DNA of 33,205 nt from RGIG4140 sp045532865 (GTDB lineage: Bacteria > Pseudomonadota > Alphaproteobacteria > CAAHEQ01 > UBA3637). The stretch lies in NCBI GenBank assembly GCA_045532865.1, contig JAZSGT010000021.1:1-33205 (forward strand). Direction: 5' to 3'. How positions within the stretch are numbered: position 1 is the stretch's first letter; the number at the start of each line of letters is the position of its first letter. Below the pieces are notes generated by a model. It was not told the DNA's origin, searched no databases, and saw nothing but the letters and a program-made list of their open reading frames with translations. Both the position numbers and the translations under genes were made by a program. This document shows positions 1 to 7,453 of the stretch, in pieces.

Positions 1-734
1 ATCTCTTTTGCCGTTTCAATATCATAAACTTTTGTATGACCTTTTTCATGCACCTCTATCAATATATCGGGAGAAAGCTTTTTTTTCCCCTCAGCCAATA
101 TCACTCCTCTAATCATCTGTGCCGGGATATCCATCAACGACAATAAATCTATAAGGCGTTCGGCCTTCTCCTTTGTTTTACTTCTTTTAGGTACAAAAGC
201 TTCTACCAACTCATTTTGCTCATCTTGATTTAAAAGGTAAATTAACTTTTGTACGGCATCGCCCTCTTCTTTTTGAGATAACTCTATTAACTCTTTGGCA
301 ATTAACAACTGATTATCATCTAGCAAAGGGGGTTGTGTTTTTTTTACCGGACTGTTTTTAGAATATACCGGTTGGCTTACAATATCATAAATAAGCGTCC
401 GATAATAGAGGTTTTGTTTGCTTTTTTTTAAATCAGTTGTTAATGTAAAATAATCTTCTGTTTCATTGATGCTATACCCTTTGGCAATAATACGCTCATC
501 TAAAACCTTAAAATTACCATCTGATTTTGTCCTGGCGAACACAACTTTAATTTTTTCATCCTTTGGCGTAAACGAAAGATGTGATTCAATACTCCAAACC
601 GGCGTTCTTTGAGCCGGCACCAAACTAAACTTTAAAAAATGGGTTTTGTAATAAATCCCCCAACAAGCATAAATAATAGATAAAACAAGTCCAACACATA
701 AAAAAGCTCGTATCAGTGCTATTTTTTTAAACAT
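1..734 (-). CDS. UUP1-type membrane protein, inactive transglutaminase/7TM family (3' end beyond window)
   Basis: Partial gene: the start is inside the window and the C-terminus runs off the left edge. The visible ~244 residues begin MFKKIALIRA, with one membrane segment at about residues 7-27. A beta-rich region follows (around PVWSIESHLSFTPKDEKI), then a helical region with LMDIPAQMIRGVIL, which resembles the inactive transglutaminase core of UUP1 proteins. Family members normally continue into seven membrane helices; that part is not visible. The ATG has a good ribosome site (AGGGAA) and follows the retropepsin-like gene by 12 bases, so the two form an operon. In related genomes this pair is usually joined by a RimK-like ATP-grasp ligase, expected just left of the window. 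Half of its ten Pro codons are CCG, unlike the genes to the right. The family call comes from recognition without a search. Confidence 0.7.
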   Translation of the reverse strand, partial: MFKKIALIRAFLCVGLVLSIIYACWGIYYKTHFLKFSLVPAQRTPVWSIESHLSFTPKDEKIKVVFARTKSDGNFKVLDERIIAKGYSINETEDYFTLTTDLKKSKQNLYYRTLIYDIVSQPVYSKNSPVKKTQPPLLDDNQLLIAKELIELSQKEEGDAVQKLIYLLNQDEQNELVEAFVPKRSKTKEKAERLIDLLSLMDIPAQMIRGVILAEGKKKLSPDILIEVHEKGHTKVYDIETAKE

Positions 735-746
735 TGTATTCCCTTT

Positions 747-1325
747 CTAATAAAGCGTTTTTGAAAGAGCCGTATCTACAATCGCCCTACCCTTTAAAAT
801 ATTGCGACCAATTAAAGCCTGATATTCAAATTTTTCTCTATCTGCTAAAGAAAACTGTGTTGTTATTTTTTCCTTACCGATTTTAACAGTCATTAAAACA
901 ACTATTCTTTCTTCTGATTGCTCTTGGCGTTTAATGGTTACCTGACGATAAATTCTTTTTTCAAAATGATGGTTTTCACCGTTTTTTTTATTTTCAACAT
1001 CAAAAGCGACCCACTTTGCCCCCTCTCTTTCAAAAAGGCGGATATTTTTTGCATCAATGGATGAATTTTCAGCACCGGTATCAATTCTGGCCAAAACAGC
1101 TTTTTTCATCGGCAAAAAATAAACCGGCTCTACTTCACCGATAATACCCAACTTATGCGTCTTTTTAACCTCATCCTCTACGGATGAAAGCGGAACATGC
1201 ACCGTTTTAATTGTCTCTATAACCATTGGTTTTTCAGTATTTTTGCTTTTTAAAACAGGTAGCTCACACCCACAAAGAATACCCAAATTTATCAGAGCTA
1301 AACCATAAAAAAAGTATTTTTTCAT
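747..1325 (-). CDS. RimB/ATP-dependent zinc protease family retropepsin-like lipoprotein
   Basis: A 192-residue exported protein of the PF05618 (Zn_protease/RimB) family, now regarded as a retropepsin-like aspartyl peptidase group linked to RimK-type ATP-grasp ligases. The N-terminus is a lipoprotein signal with lipobox LCG|C (Cys20). The catalytic-type motif ARIDTGAENSSIDA (Asp82) and the second conserved element ALIGRNILKGRAIVDT are both present. The ATG at 1325 is preferred because GAGGATGAG lies immediately upstream; the reading frame stays open further upstream, but without a ribosome site and with an implausible N-terminus. It is the first gene of a minus-strand operon with the UUP1 gene. 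A peptidase or peptide-modification role in the periplasm is inferred from family context; the substrate is unknown. Confidence 0.8.
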   Translation of the reverse strand: MKKYFFYGLALINLGILCGCELPVLKSKNTEKPMVIETIKTVHVPLSSVEDEVKKTHKLGIIGEVEPVYFLPMKKAVLARIDTGAENSSIDAKNIRLFEREGAKWVAFDVENKKNGENHHFEKRIYRQVTIKRQEQSEERIVVLMTVKIGKEKITTQFSLADREKFEYQALIGRNILKGRAIVDTALSKTLY

Positions 1326-1457
1326 CTCATCCTCATTTATGACACTTTTTTTATATTTTAATAAAATCGGGTAAAAAGTAAAGCAAAAAACAAATCCGCT
1401 CTTGCTATTTTTTTTTGAATAAAATATATTTAAAACAAATAAAAGGAGACAATTATA

Positions 1458-1826
1458 ATGACAGAAAAAAAAAGTGCCATTAAACATATTATTGACGCCT
1501 GTTTTTATTCCTATAATGGAATAAAATCTGCATATAAAAGTGAGGTCGCTTTTCGACAAGATATTGCCATCTGTGCCTTTTTGTTTATATTTGCACTTAT
1601 TCTTCCTGTTTCTTTTATTTATAAATTAGTGATGATTGTTTCACTTTTTATTATCTTAATTGCTGAATTAATTAATACTGCAATTGAAACTGTTATTGAT
1701 AGGATTTCAAGTGATATTCACCCCCTTTCAAAAAAGGCAAAAGATATTGGAAGTGCCATTGTTTTCTTTTCTTTCATACAAATGATTTTCGTTTTTATAA
1801 GCTCCCTTTACATTGCTATATTTTAA
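1458..1826 (+). CDS. dgkA: Diacylglycerol kinase, prokaryotic DgkA type
   Basis: A 122-residue integral membrane enzyme that phosphorylates diacylglycerol to phosphatidate, recycling lipid left by envelope sugar-phosphate transfer. It matches Escherichia coli DgkA along its whole length. An amphipathic N-terminal helix with AFRQ is followed by three membrane helices. The active-site block AELINTAIETVIDRISSD contains the catalytic-type Glu70, Asn73 and Glu77, and KAKDIGSA contains the conserved Asp96. The ATG is preceded by AAAAGGAGA. It is divergent from the RimB-like gene and convergent with the next gene, whose stop codon is only four bases away, leaving no space for a separate terminator. 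Confidence 0.95.
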   Translation: MTEKKSAIKHIIDACFYSYNGIKSAYKSEVAFRQDIAICAFLFIFALILPVSFIYKLVMIVSLFIILIAELINTAIETVIDRISSDIHPLSKKAKDIGSAIVFFSFIQMIFVFISSLYIAIF

Positions 1827-1830
1827 TTTT

Positions 1831-2187
1831 TTACCTATGTCCTCTATGACCTTTTTGTTTTTGATGTGGTTTTGAATGTTTATGGTAATGTTTGGTTTGA
1901 ATTTTCTTGTGATGATTATGTGAAGCCACACCTAAAATAATACCACCAACCAAAGCACCAATACCTAAAGCAGTTATTGCAGCATTAGATGAATCACTCA
2001 TTGGTTGAACATAATGCTCTTGCACAATAACTCTTTCTTGAACAGGCTGATTAACAATAACCGTTGTTGCAGGTTGGGGCTCGTTAACATAAATTGTTTT
2101 ATAATAACCAGCATTTGCTGGCAATCCAACCATCATTGTAAAAACTGCAATCAATGAAAAAACAATTGGTTTCTTTATTTTCAACAT
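1831..2187 (-). CDS. Small exported protein with glycine-rich membrane segment and His-rich tail
   Basis: No family recognised. The 118-residue product has a clear Sec signal peptide ending near PANA|GYY. A Val/Gln/Pro-rich region (VIVNQPVQERVIVQE) follows, then a Gly/Ala-rich hydrophobic stretch (GIGALVGGIILGVA) resembling a glycine-zipper membrane segment. The C-terminal 29 residues carry nine histidines mixed with Lys and Gln. Such a tail could bind metal or polyanions, but this is inference from composition only. The start has a strong ribosome site (AAAGGAGA). The gene stands alone on the minus strand. Confidence 0.8.
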   Translation of the reverse strand: MLKIKKPIVFSLIAVFTMMVGLPANAGYYKTIYVNEPQPATTVIVNQPVQERVIVQEHYVQPMSDSSNAAITALGIGALVGGIILGVASHNHHKKIQTKHYHKHSKPHQKQKGHRGHR

Positions 2188-2313
2188 ATTATTTCTCCTT
2201 TGTCATTTTAAACTCATTACTCTTAACGAAAAGAAAAATAAAATTGTTCATTTTTTATAACTTGATATTTATTTTTTATTTGTGTAGCATGGAATAAATA
2301 TAAAGAGCATAAA

Positions 2314-3483
2314 ATGACAAAATCACTTTATTTAAACAATATACAACTAAAGGCTGAACTTGACAGATGTTTATGTTGCACCACAAAACCATGCAAAACA
2401 GCTTGTCCCATAAAATGTGACCCTTGTTATTTTATAAAAAAAGCAAAAGAAAATAATTTTAAAGAAGCAGCTTTGTCTATATACCAACAAAATCCCTTAG
2501 GAAAAATTTGTGGGCTTGTTTGTCCCAATAATTTATGCATGAAAGCATGTGTTCGTGGAAAAATTGATTTTCCAATTAACATTCCAAAAGTACAAGCTAC
2601 TATTATTGAAAAAGCGAACATAAAAAACAAAATTGAAACACATCCCAAAAATAGCGATGCGCGTATTGCAATTATTGGTGCAGGTCCTGCAGGCATTTTG
2701 GCTGCCATAACTTTTGCTCAATACGGCATACAAAGTACTTTGTTTGATTCTTGTTCAAAAATAGGTGGCTCTATTAATCTTATTCCAGAAGATCGCCTTC
2801 CTAAAAAAGTTATAGAAGAGGAATTTTCCTGTTTTTTAAACGAAAACCTTATTCATATTCAAACCAACAAAAAAATAACCGAGCCTAAAAAACTCTTAAA
2901 TCAAGGGTTTTCACATATTATTATTTCAACAGGCGAAGATGCTCCACGCCTTTTAAACATTAAAGGAGAAGATTTTTGCACTTCTTATCAAGAATATTTA
3001 AAACATCCTAAAAACTATTCTTCCCTACACAAAGTTGCAATCATTGGAGGTGGAAATGTTGCGGCAGATTGCGCTCTTACAGCAAAAAAAATGGGGGCTC
3101 ATGAAATTGATATTTTCATTCGAAGACGTTCCTGCGACATGCGCTTATCCCCACAACAATACCTTGAACTTGTTCAAGAAAAAATAAGCATAAACCCTCT
3201 TTATTCTCCTATTGAAATTATAAAAGAGAACAATAAATTTTCACTCAAAGTTGTTAAAAATAAAATAACTGAATCCTCTTTTGAAGCAATTCAAAATGAA
3301 ACACATTTATACACAAACTTTGATGCAATTATTCGCGCCACGGGAGCAAAAACAAGTATAAAAAAATATGAAGAAAATATATTTTATGCTGGTGATTGCA
3401 AAAACGGATCTTCTAGTGTTGTTGAAGCACTTAGTGATGGAAAACGCATTGCTCTTGAAATTATAAAATCCCTTTTAAAATAA
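2314..3483 (+). CDS. FAD/NAD(P)-dependent oxidoreductase with N-terminal Fe-S domain, PreT/GltD-like
   Basis: A 389-residue flavoprotein of the glutamate-synthase small-subunit/dihydropyrimidine dehydrogenase PreT superfamily. The N-terminal helical domain carries two cysteine clusters, C19-C38 (including CCTTKPCKTACPIKCDPC) and C66-C79 (CGLVCPNNLCMKAC), expected to hold two 4Fe-4S clusters. The FAD-binding motif GAGPAG is at 122-127 and the NAD(P)H-binding motif GGGNVAADC begins at 245. The final GDC (YAGDCKNGSSSVVEAL) is the usual closing FAD element. Size fits PreT, which normally partners PreA; no PreA or GltB gene is adjacent, so the substrate stays open. A terminator follows directly, so it is probably transcribed alone. 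Confidence 0.85.
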   Translation: MTKSLYLNNIQLKAELDRCLCCTTKPCKTACPIKCDPCYFIKKAKENNFKEAALSIYQQNPLGKICGLVCPNNLCMKACVRGKIDFPINIPKVQATIIEKANIKNKIETHPKNSDARIAIIGAGPAGILAAITFAQYGIQSTLFDSCSKIGGSINLIPEDRLPKKVIEEEFSCFLNENLIHIQTNKKITEPKKLLNQGFSHIIISTGEDAPRLLNIKGEDFCTSYQEYLKHPKNYSSLHKVAIIGGGNVAADCALTAKKMGAHEIDIFIRRRSCDMRLSPQQYLELVQEKISINPLYSPIEIIKENNKFSLKVVKNKITESSFEAIQNETHLYTNFDAIIRATGAKTSIKKYEENIFYAGDCKNGSSSVVEALSDGKRIALEIIKSLLK

Positions 3484-3505
3484 AAAAAAGTTCCTATTTG
3501 ATAAC

Positions 3506-3539
3506 AAGTAAAAAAAACTTGATGATTTTTTACTTTTTT
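3506..3539 (+). terminator. Putative Rho-independent terminator after the PreT-like gene
   Basis: A perfect 10-bp inverted repeat (AAGTAAAAAA at 3506-3515 with TTTTTTACTT at 3526-3535) has a ten-base loop and runs into a T tract. The stem is almost entirely A-T, so strength is uncertain. Confidence 0.5.
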
Positions 3540-3571
3540 GATATATTTATTTTAACCTAAGGGATTAAATC

Positions 3572-4036
3572 ATGGAATCAAACAAACATGTCATTATGGC
3601 AAATTTTAACAATCATGCTTTTCAATCTGAAAAAGAGGCGTTATCTTTTGAAAAAAAAGCACAGGACCTCATTCACTCTTTAACAAAATCATTTATAAAA
3701 GAAGCCAACCACTCTCTTTTAAACATGCAGCATGCTCTTGAAGATATGTCGTTTTTAAAAGAAAGTGAAAAAACAAGGGTTATACAAACTATTTTTTTTC
3801 AATCAGCTCATGACTTAAAAGGCCAAGGAGAAACATATGGATACCCACTTATCACTAAAATTGCAGACCAAATATGTTCAAAAATAAAAAAACAAAAAAT
3901 ATATTCTGAAAAAGACATCTCTTCTTTTAAAGTAAATGTATCTGACATGATAAAACTTCTTCAAATACAACCAAATCACAAAGATTTAAAATTAGAAAAA
4001 AGCATTTTACAACACCTGGAGTGTGATAATGAATGA
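3572..4036 (+). CDS. Histidine phosphotransfer (Hpt) domain protein
   Basis: A 154-residue cytoplasmic protein, helical throughout. The motif SAHDLKGQGETYGYP places the expected phospho-accepting histidine at residue 80, inside the HxxKG signature of Hpt domains. No kinase or receiver domain is fused to it. Its last bases overlap the start of the response regulator gene, so the two are translationally coupled, and the sensor kinase follows. Its likely role is to relay or buffer phosphate with this or another receiver; which partner it uses cannot be read from sequence. The ribosome site is AAGGGA, ten bases before the ATG. Confidence 0.85.
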   Translation: MESNKHVIMANFNNHAFQSEKEALSFEKKAQDLIHSLTKSFIKEANHSLLNMQHALEDMSFLKESEKTRVIQTIFFQSAHDLKGQGETYGYPLITKIADQICSKIKKQKIYSEKDISSFKVNVSDMIKLLQIQPNHKDLKLEKSILQHLECDNE

Positions 4037-4709
4037 TATTTTACCTCACATATTAGTCATTGACGATGATACGCGTTTAAGAAGATTATTAAAAAAATAT
4101 TTAAGCGAGAATAATTTTGAAGTCAGCGAAGCTGCCAATGCACAAGAGGCAAAGTCTCTTTTAAATTTATTTACTTTTTCCATTCTTATCATGGATGTTA
4201 TGATGCCAGGTCAAAACGGGCAAGATTTAACAAAAGAACTCCGACAAAACAAAATCGATATCCCTATTTTAATGCTTACAGCAATGGGAGACATTGATAA
4301 CCGTATTTCAGGTCTTGAAGCAGGTGCAGACGATTACTTACCAAAACCATTTGAACCTAAAGAATTATTACTCAGAATAAACAATATTTTAAAAAGGCAA
4401 ATCCAACAGGAAATCAGAACAGAAATTTTATTTGGAGATTGCAGTTATGATTCAAAAACAGGTAAACTCACTAAAAACAACACCCCTGTATTACTCACAG
4501 GTGCAGAACAAGATTTACTCAAAATTTTAATCTCCAAAATTGGAAATCCTATTTCTAGAGAAGAAATTGCCCAATCTCTTGAAACGGATAATCTTAGAGC
4601 AATTGACGTTCAAATCACAAGATTAAGGCGAAAAATTGAAACTGATATTAAAAAACCAATTTGTATACAAACACTCCGTGGGCAGGGATATATTCTGGTA
4701 CCAAAATGA
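4029..4709 (+). CDS. OmpR-family response regulator
   Basis: A 226-residue DNA-binding response regulator. The receiver domain occupies about residues 5-120, with the acidic pocket DDD at 12-14, the phospho-accepting Asp56 in LIMDVMMPG, the switch Thr in MLTAMG and the conserved Lys in LPKPFEP. A winged-helix OmpR/PhoB output domain fills about 130-225, ending LRRKIE...LRGQGYIL. A GTG six bases earlier is in frame, but the ATG at 4029 is better spaced from TGGAG. It overlaps the Hpt gene by eight bases and the kinase gene by four (ATGA). It resembles the PetR/OmpR-like regulators of alphaproteobacteria. The pilus operon downstream is a candidate target, by position only. Confidence 0.93.
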   Translation: MNDILPHILVIDDDTRLRRLLKKYLSENNFEVSEAANAQEAKSLLNLFTFSILIMDVMMPGQNGQDLTKELRQNKIDIPILMLTAMGDIDNRISGLEAGADDYLPKPFEPKELLLRINNILKRQIQQEIRTEILFGDCSYDSKTGKLTKNNTPVLLTGAEQDLLKILISKIGNPISREEIAQSLETDNLRAIDVQITRLRRKIETDIKKPICIQTLRGQGYILVPK

Positions 4710-6112
4710 GCAAAAAAACACCTTTTATTATTTTAAAACGATTTTTAATTTGGTTAATGCAAACTTTTGATGGAGTACGTATTCGTATTTTGCCACAAAG
4801 TCTTTTTTATCGTTTTATTTTAATAATATTACTCCCCTTGATTTTTTTACAAACAGTTATGTTTATTTTCTTTTACGATCGACACTGGCAAACTGTTAGT
4901 AGAAGACTTGCTGCAGATGTAGCTGGAGAATTAACTCTTATTTCTGACCATATTTCTGCTGGCATAGATGACGAAATCATCCAAAAATTACTTGAAAAAG
5001 CATCTTACACCCTATCATTAAAATTAAACTTTAAAAAACAAGAGCTTATTTTAAACCAACGCCTCAACTATGATGATGCATCCGTTATACATTTAACAAA
5101 AGAACTTGCAGACATTAATTATCCTGTCTATATGTCCCCCATTGTAAATAAAAAAATTCTTGTTTCTATTCAACTCCCTTCTGGGGTATTAAATGCAATC
5201 ATTCCTCAAAAAAGATTTTATAGTTCTACCGTACTTGTTTTTCTCGGATGGACAATTGTTTCTTCTATTTTACTGTTTTTAATTGCATTTTTATTTATGA
5301 AAAACCAAGTTCGATCTATTGAAAAACTCGCACAAGCCTCTGAGTTATTTGGAATTGGACAAGATATTCCATTCAAACCAGCTGGTGCCACAGAAGTAAA
5401 ACGTGCAGGTCTTGCTTTTATACTTATGAGAAATAGAATTTTAAAATATTTAAGCGAACGCACAACTATGCTAGCAGGCGTCTCACACGATTTAAGAACC
5501 CCTCTAACACGAATGAAACTCCAATTATCTATGATGAAAAAAGACGAGACAACAGCAGATCTCGCTTCAGATGTGGATGAAATGGAAAAAATGCTTACAG
5601 GATATCTAACCTTTGCAAGAGGTGAAGGCAAAGAGCTCCCCCAACCATTTCAATTAGATAATCTTATTAAACAATTGGTTGAAAAACAAAGAAAAACAAA
5701 TCAATCCATATCACTTCATATTGAAAATGACATTGAAATATCTGGTCGCATCAATGAATTAACACGTGCAATTAACAATATTTTAACAAATGCAGCAAGA
5801 TACGCTTCTCAAACAGCAGTAACACTTGGCGTACGCAACAAAACAGCAACAATTACCATTGATGACAACGGGCCTGGAATTCCCCTTGAAAAACATCAAG
5901 AAGTTTTCAAGGCCTTTTATCGATTAGAGGCATCTAGGAATCAAGAAACAGGCGGTATTGGTCTAGGACTAACCATCACTAGAGATATTGTATTATCTCA
6001 TGGAGGAGATATCAAATTATCAACCAGTCCACTTGGTGGATTACGCGTTATTATTTCACTACCACTCTTGGGTTTTGAAACACCTCAAATTGAAAAAACA
6101 ATGCAAATCTGA
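4706..6112 (+). CDS. EnvZ-like membrane sensor histidine kinase
   Basis: A 468-residue inner-membrane kinase. Two membrane helices (about 34-57 and 174-198) flank a periplasmic sensor region of about 115 residues, followed by a HAMP linker. The dimerisation/phosphoacceptor motif AGVSHDLRTPLTRM gives His261. The ATPase domain has the N box NNILTNAARYA, G1 box DDNGPGIP and G2 box GGIGLGLTI. The ATG overlaps the regulator's stop codon as ATGA; a start 45 bases upstream is in frame but would lie within the regulator gene and add an unlikely N-terminus. It should sense an envelope signal and phosphorylate the regulator just upstream. No clear terminator is seen after it. Confidence 0.92.
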   Translation: MSKKTPFIILKRFLIWLMQTFDGVRIRILPQSLFYRFILIILLPLIFLQTVMFIFFYDRHWQTVSRRLAADVAGELTLISDHISAGIDDEIIQKLLEKASYTLSLKLNFKKQELILNQRLNYDDASVIHLTKELADINYPVYMSPIVNKKILVSIQLPSGVLNAIIPQKRFYSSTVLVFLGWTIVSSILLFLIAFLFMKNQVRSIEKLAQASELFGIGQDIPFKPAGATEVKRAGLAFILMRNRILKYLSERTTMLAGVSHDLRTPLTRMKLQLSMMKKDETTADLASDVDEMEKMLTGYLTFARGEGKELPQPFQLDNLIKQLVEKQRKTNQSISLHIENDIEISGRINELTRAINNILTNAARYASQTAVTLGVRNKTATITIDDNGPGIPLEKHQEVFKAFYRLEASRNQETGGIGLGLTITRDIVLSHGGDIKLSTSPLGGLRVIISLPLLGFETPQIEKTMQI

Positions 6113-6174
6113 TTCAACAAATCTATTATCCCTTAAAAAAAAATAATTTTTTGTTTCTATGCGCATTTTTTTGC

Positions 6175-6203
6175 TTGCAACTTCATTTTCAAAGTTGTAG
6201 TAT
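6175..6203 (+). promoter_or_regulatory. Candidate promoter for the pilus operon
   Basis: TTGCAA (6175-6180) and TAGTAT (6198-6203) are separated by 17 bases, each matching four of six sigma-70 consensus positions. It sits in the 182-base gap before the first pilus gene. In an AT-rich genome such matches arise by chance, so this is tentative. Confidence 0.35.
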
Positions 6204-6294
6204 GAATTATATTCTATAACAAAAAGGGGATAAATACGTCTTACAAATGTTGTTCGAATATATATTTTTTATATATTTTTCAGAGGGATAAAAA

Positions 6295-7437
6295 ATGGGA
6301 CAAAAAAAATTTCTTTTATTTGTATGCGCATGTAGCCTGTTTAGTTATGCGCCATTTTTAACCTCTCATGCTTATGCAGATGCCTACTTTGAAGTAGCAC
6401 AAGGAGATGGTGAACCAGTTGAAGTATCAGCTCAAGAACAATTAGAAGCTGCACAAAAACTTGCTGATGAAGAAAACGAAGATACAGCTACAATCACAGC
6501 AGAAGGTGACTTTTTGCTTCCCACTTATCTGTTAAAAACGACAGAAGAGCAATCTAATGCAAACAAAAACATTAATACTGAAGAATCTTTGTTCTCAGAA
6601 CCAATTGAAAAAGATAATGCGCCTGCAAAAAAAATTGTTTCTGTTAAGAAAAAAACTCAAACAGATTTACCTGTTGTTATGATAAAACAAACAGAACTTA
6701 TCCCTGTTAGTGAACAAATGGAAGTTGAAAAACAATTAACCGGATCAACTGCACAAACACAGAAAATTTATAATCAAGCAACGAAAAAGAAAAATCTTTC
6801 ATTGTCTAGTGATAAAGGGAATAGATCGCCTTATCCTAATAAAAAAGGAACAAATTCGCCCTTAATCTCATCAACAGATGAGGAAATTAGTAATATTTTA
6901 GAAGGTGGAGATACACAAAAATTATCTGCTTCAGACACAAAAAAGAAGAAACCACTTCTTTTACCGTTAAAAGGAACTAAAAAAACTTTAAAAACTGAAA
7001 ACAGTGATGAGTTTATACCTAAACCAAGATTAAAAACATACTCATCTGTTTATGCTGACAAAGTTCTTGAAGCAACACAAACAAATCAAGAATTACCATT
7101 AATTATGCCAATGGATTTAAAAGTTTCATTTTATCCAAATGCAGCAGATTTTTCTGGACAAACCATTAAATGGTTGAAAGTATTTTCACACAAAGCATTG
7201 CAAGATCCACGTTATGTTATTGAAGTGCGTTTAAGTGATAACGATCTTATGCTTCAACAAAAACGTTTATTTGTCATTCAAAAGATTTTAGCAAATTCTG
7301 GATTATCAAGCCATCAGTTGGTCGTTGATTATGTTAAAAGACCAAAAGATAGTCTTGTTCTTAGAATGGTTAAGAAAGAACCAACTTTTAGCGTTCATTC
7401 AAAAGCAAAAAAAGACAAAGGTGTTATTAACTGGTAA
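6295..7437 (+). CDS. Exported protein with degenerate OmpA-like C-terminal domain, first gene of the pilus operon
   Basis: A 380-residue protein with a Sec signal peptide ending near SHAYA|DAY. The middle (about 60-265) is low-complexity, rich in Lys, Thr, Ser and Glu, and likely disordered. The C-terminal ~95 residues (LKVSFYPNAADFSGQTIKWL ... QLVVDYVKRP) follow the beta-alpha-beta-alpha pattern of OmpA/MotB peptidoglycan-binding domains, with YVIEVRLSDND and LQQKRLFVIQKILANSG in the positions expected of the core. The usual OmpA TD and NxxLSxxRA signatures are eroded. It lies 16 bases before the TcpQ-like gene. I infer a periplasmic pilus component that anchors the machine to the cell wall. 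The ribosome site is AGAGGGA. Confidence 0.7.
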   Translation: MGQKKFLLFVCACSLFSYAPFLTSHAYADAYFEVAQGDGEPVEVSAQEQLEAAQKLADEENEDTATITAEGDFLLPTYLLKTTEEQSNANKNINTEESLFSEPIEKDNAPAKKIVSVKKKTQTDLPVVMIKQTELIPVSEQMEVEKQLTGSTAQTQKIYNQATKKKNLSLSSDKGNRSPYPNKKGTNSPLISSTDEEISNILEGGDTQKLSASDTKKKKPLLLPLKGTKKTLKTENSDEFIPKPRLKTYSSVYADKVLEATQTNQELPLIMPMDLKVSFYPNAADFSGQTIKWLKVFSHKALQDPRYVIEVRLSDNDLMLQQKRLFVIQKILANSGLSSHQLVVDYVKRPKDSLVLRMVKKEPTFSVHSKAKKDKGVINW

Positions 7438-7453
7438 CAACAAAGGAGTTTAG

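Noticed and set aside
6113..6294. Intergenic gap before the pilus operon checked for a tRNA, riboswitch or small gene
   Set aside because: Only AT-rich sequence with a weak promoter match and a short AT-only inverted repeat is visible; no cloverleaf or long frame.
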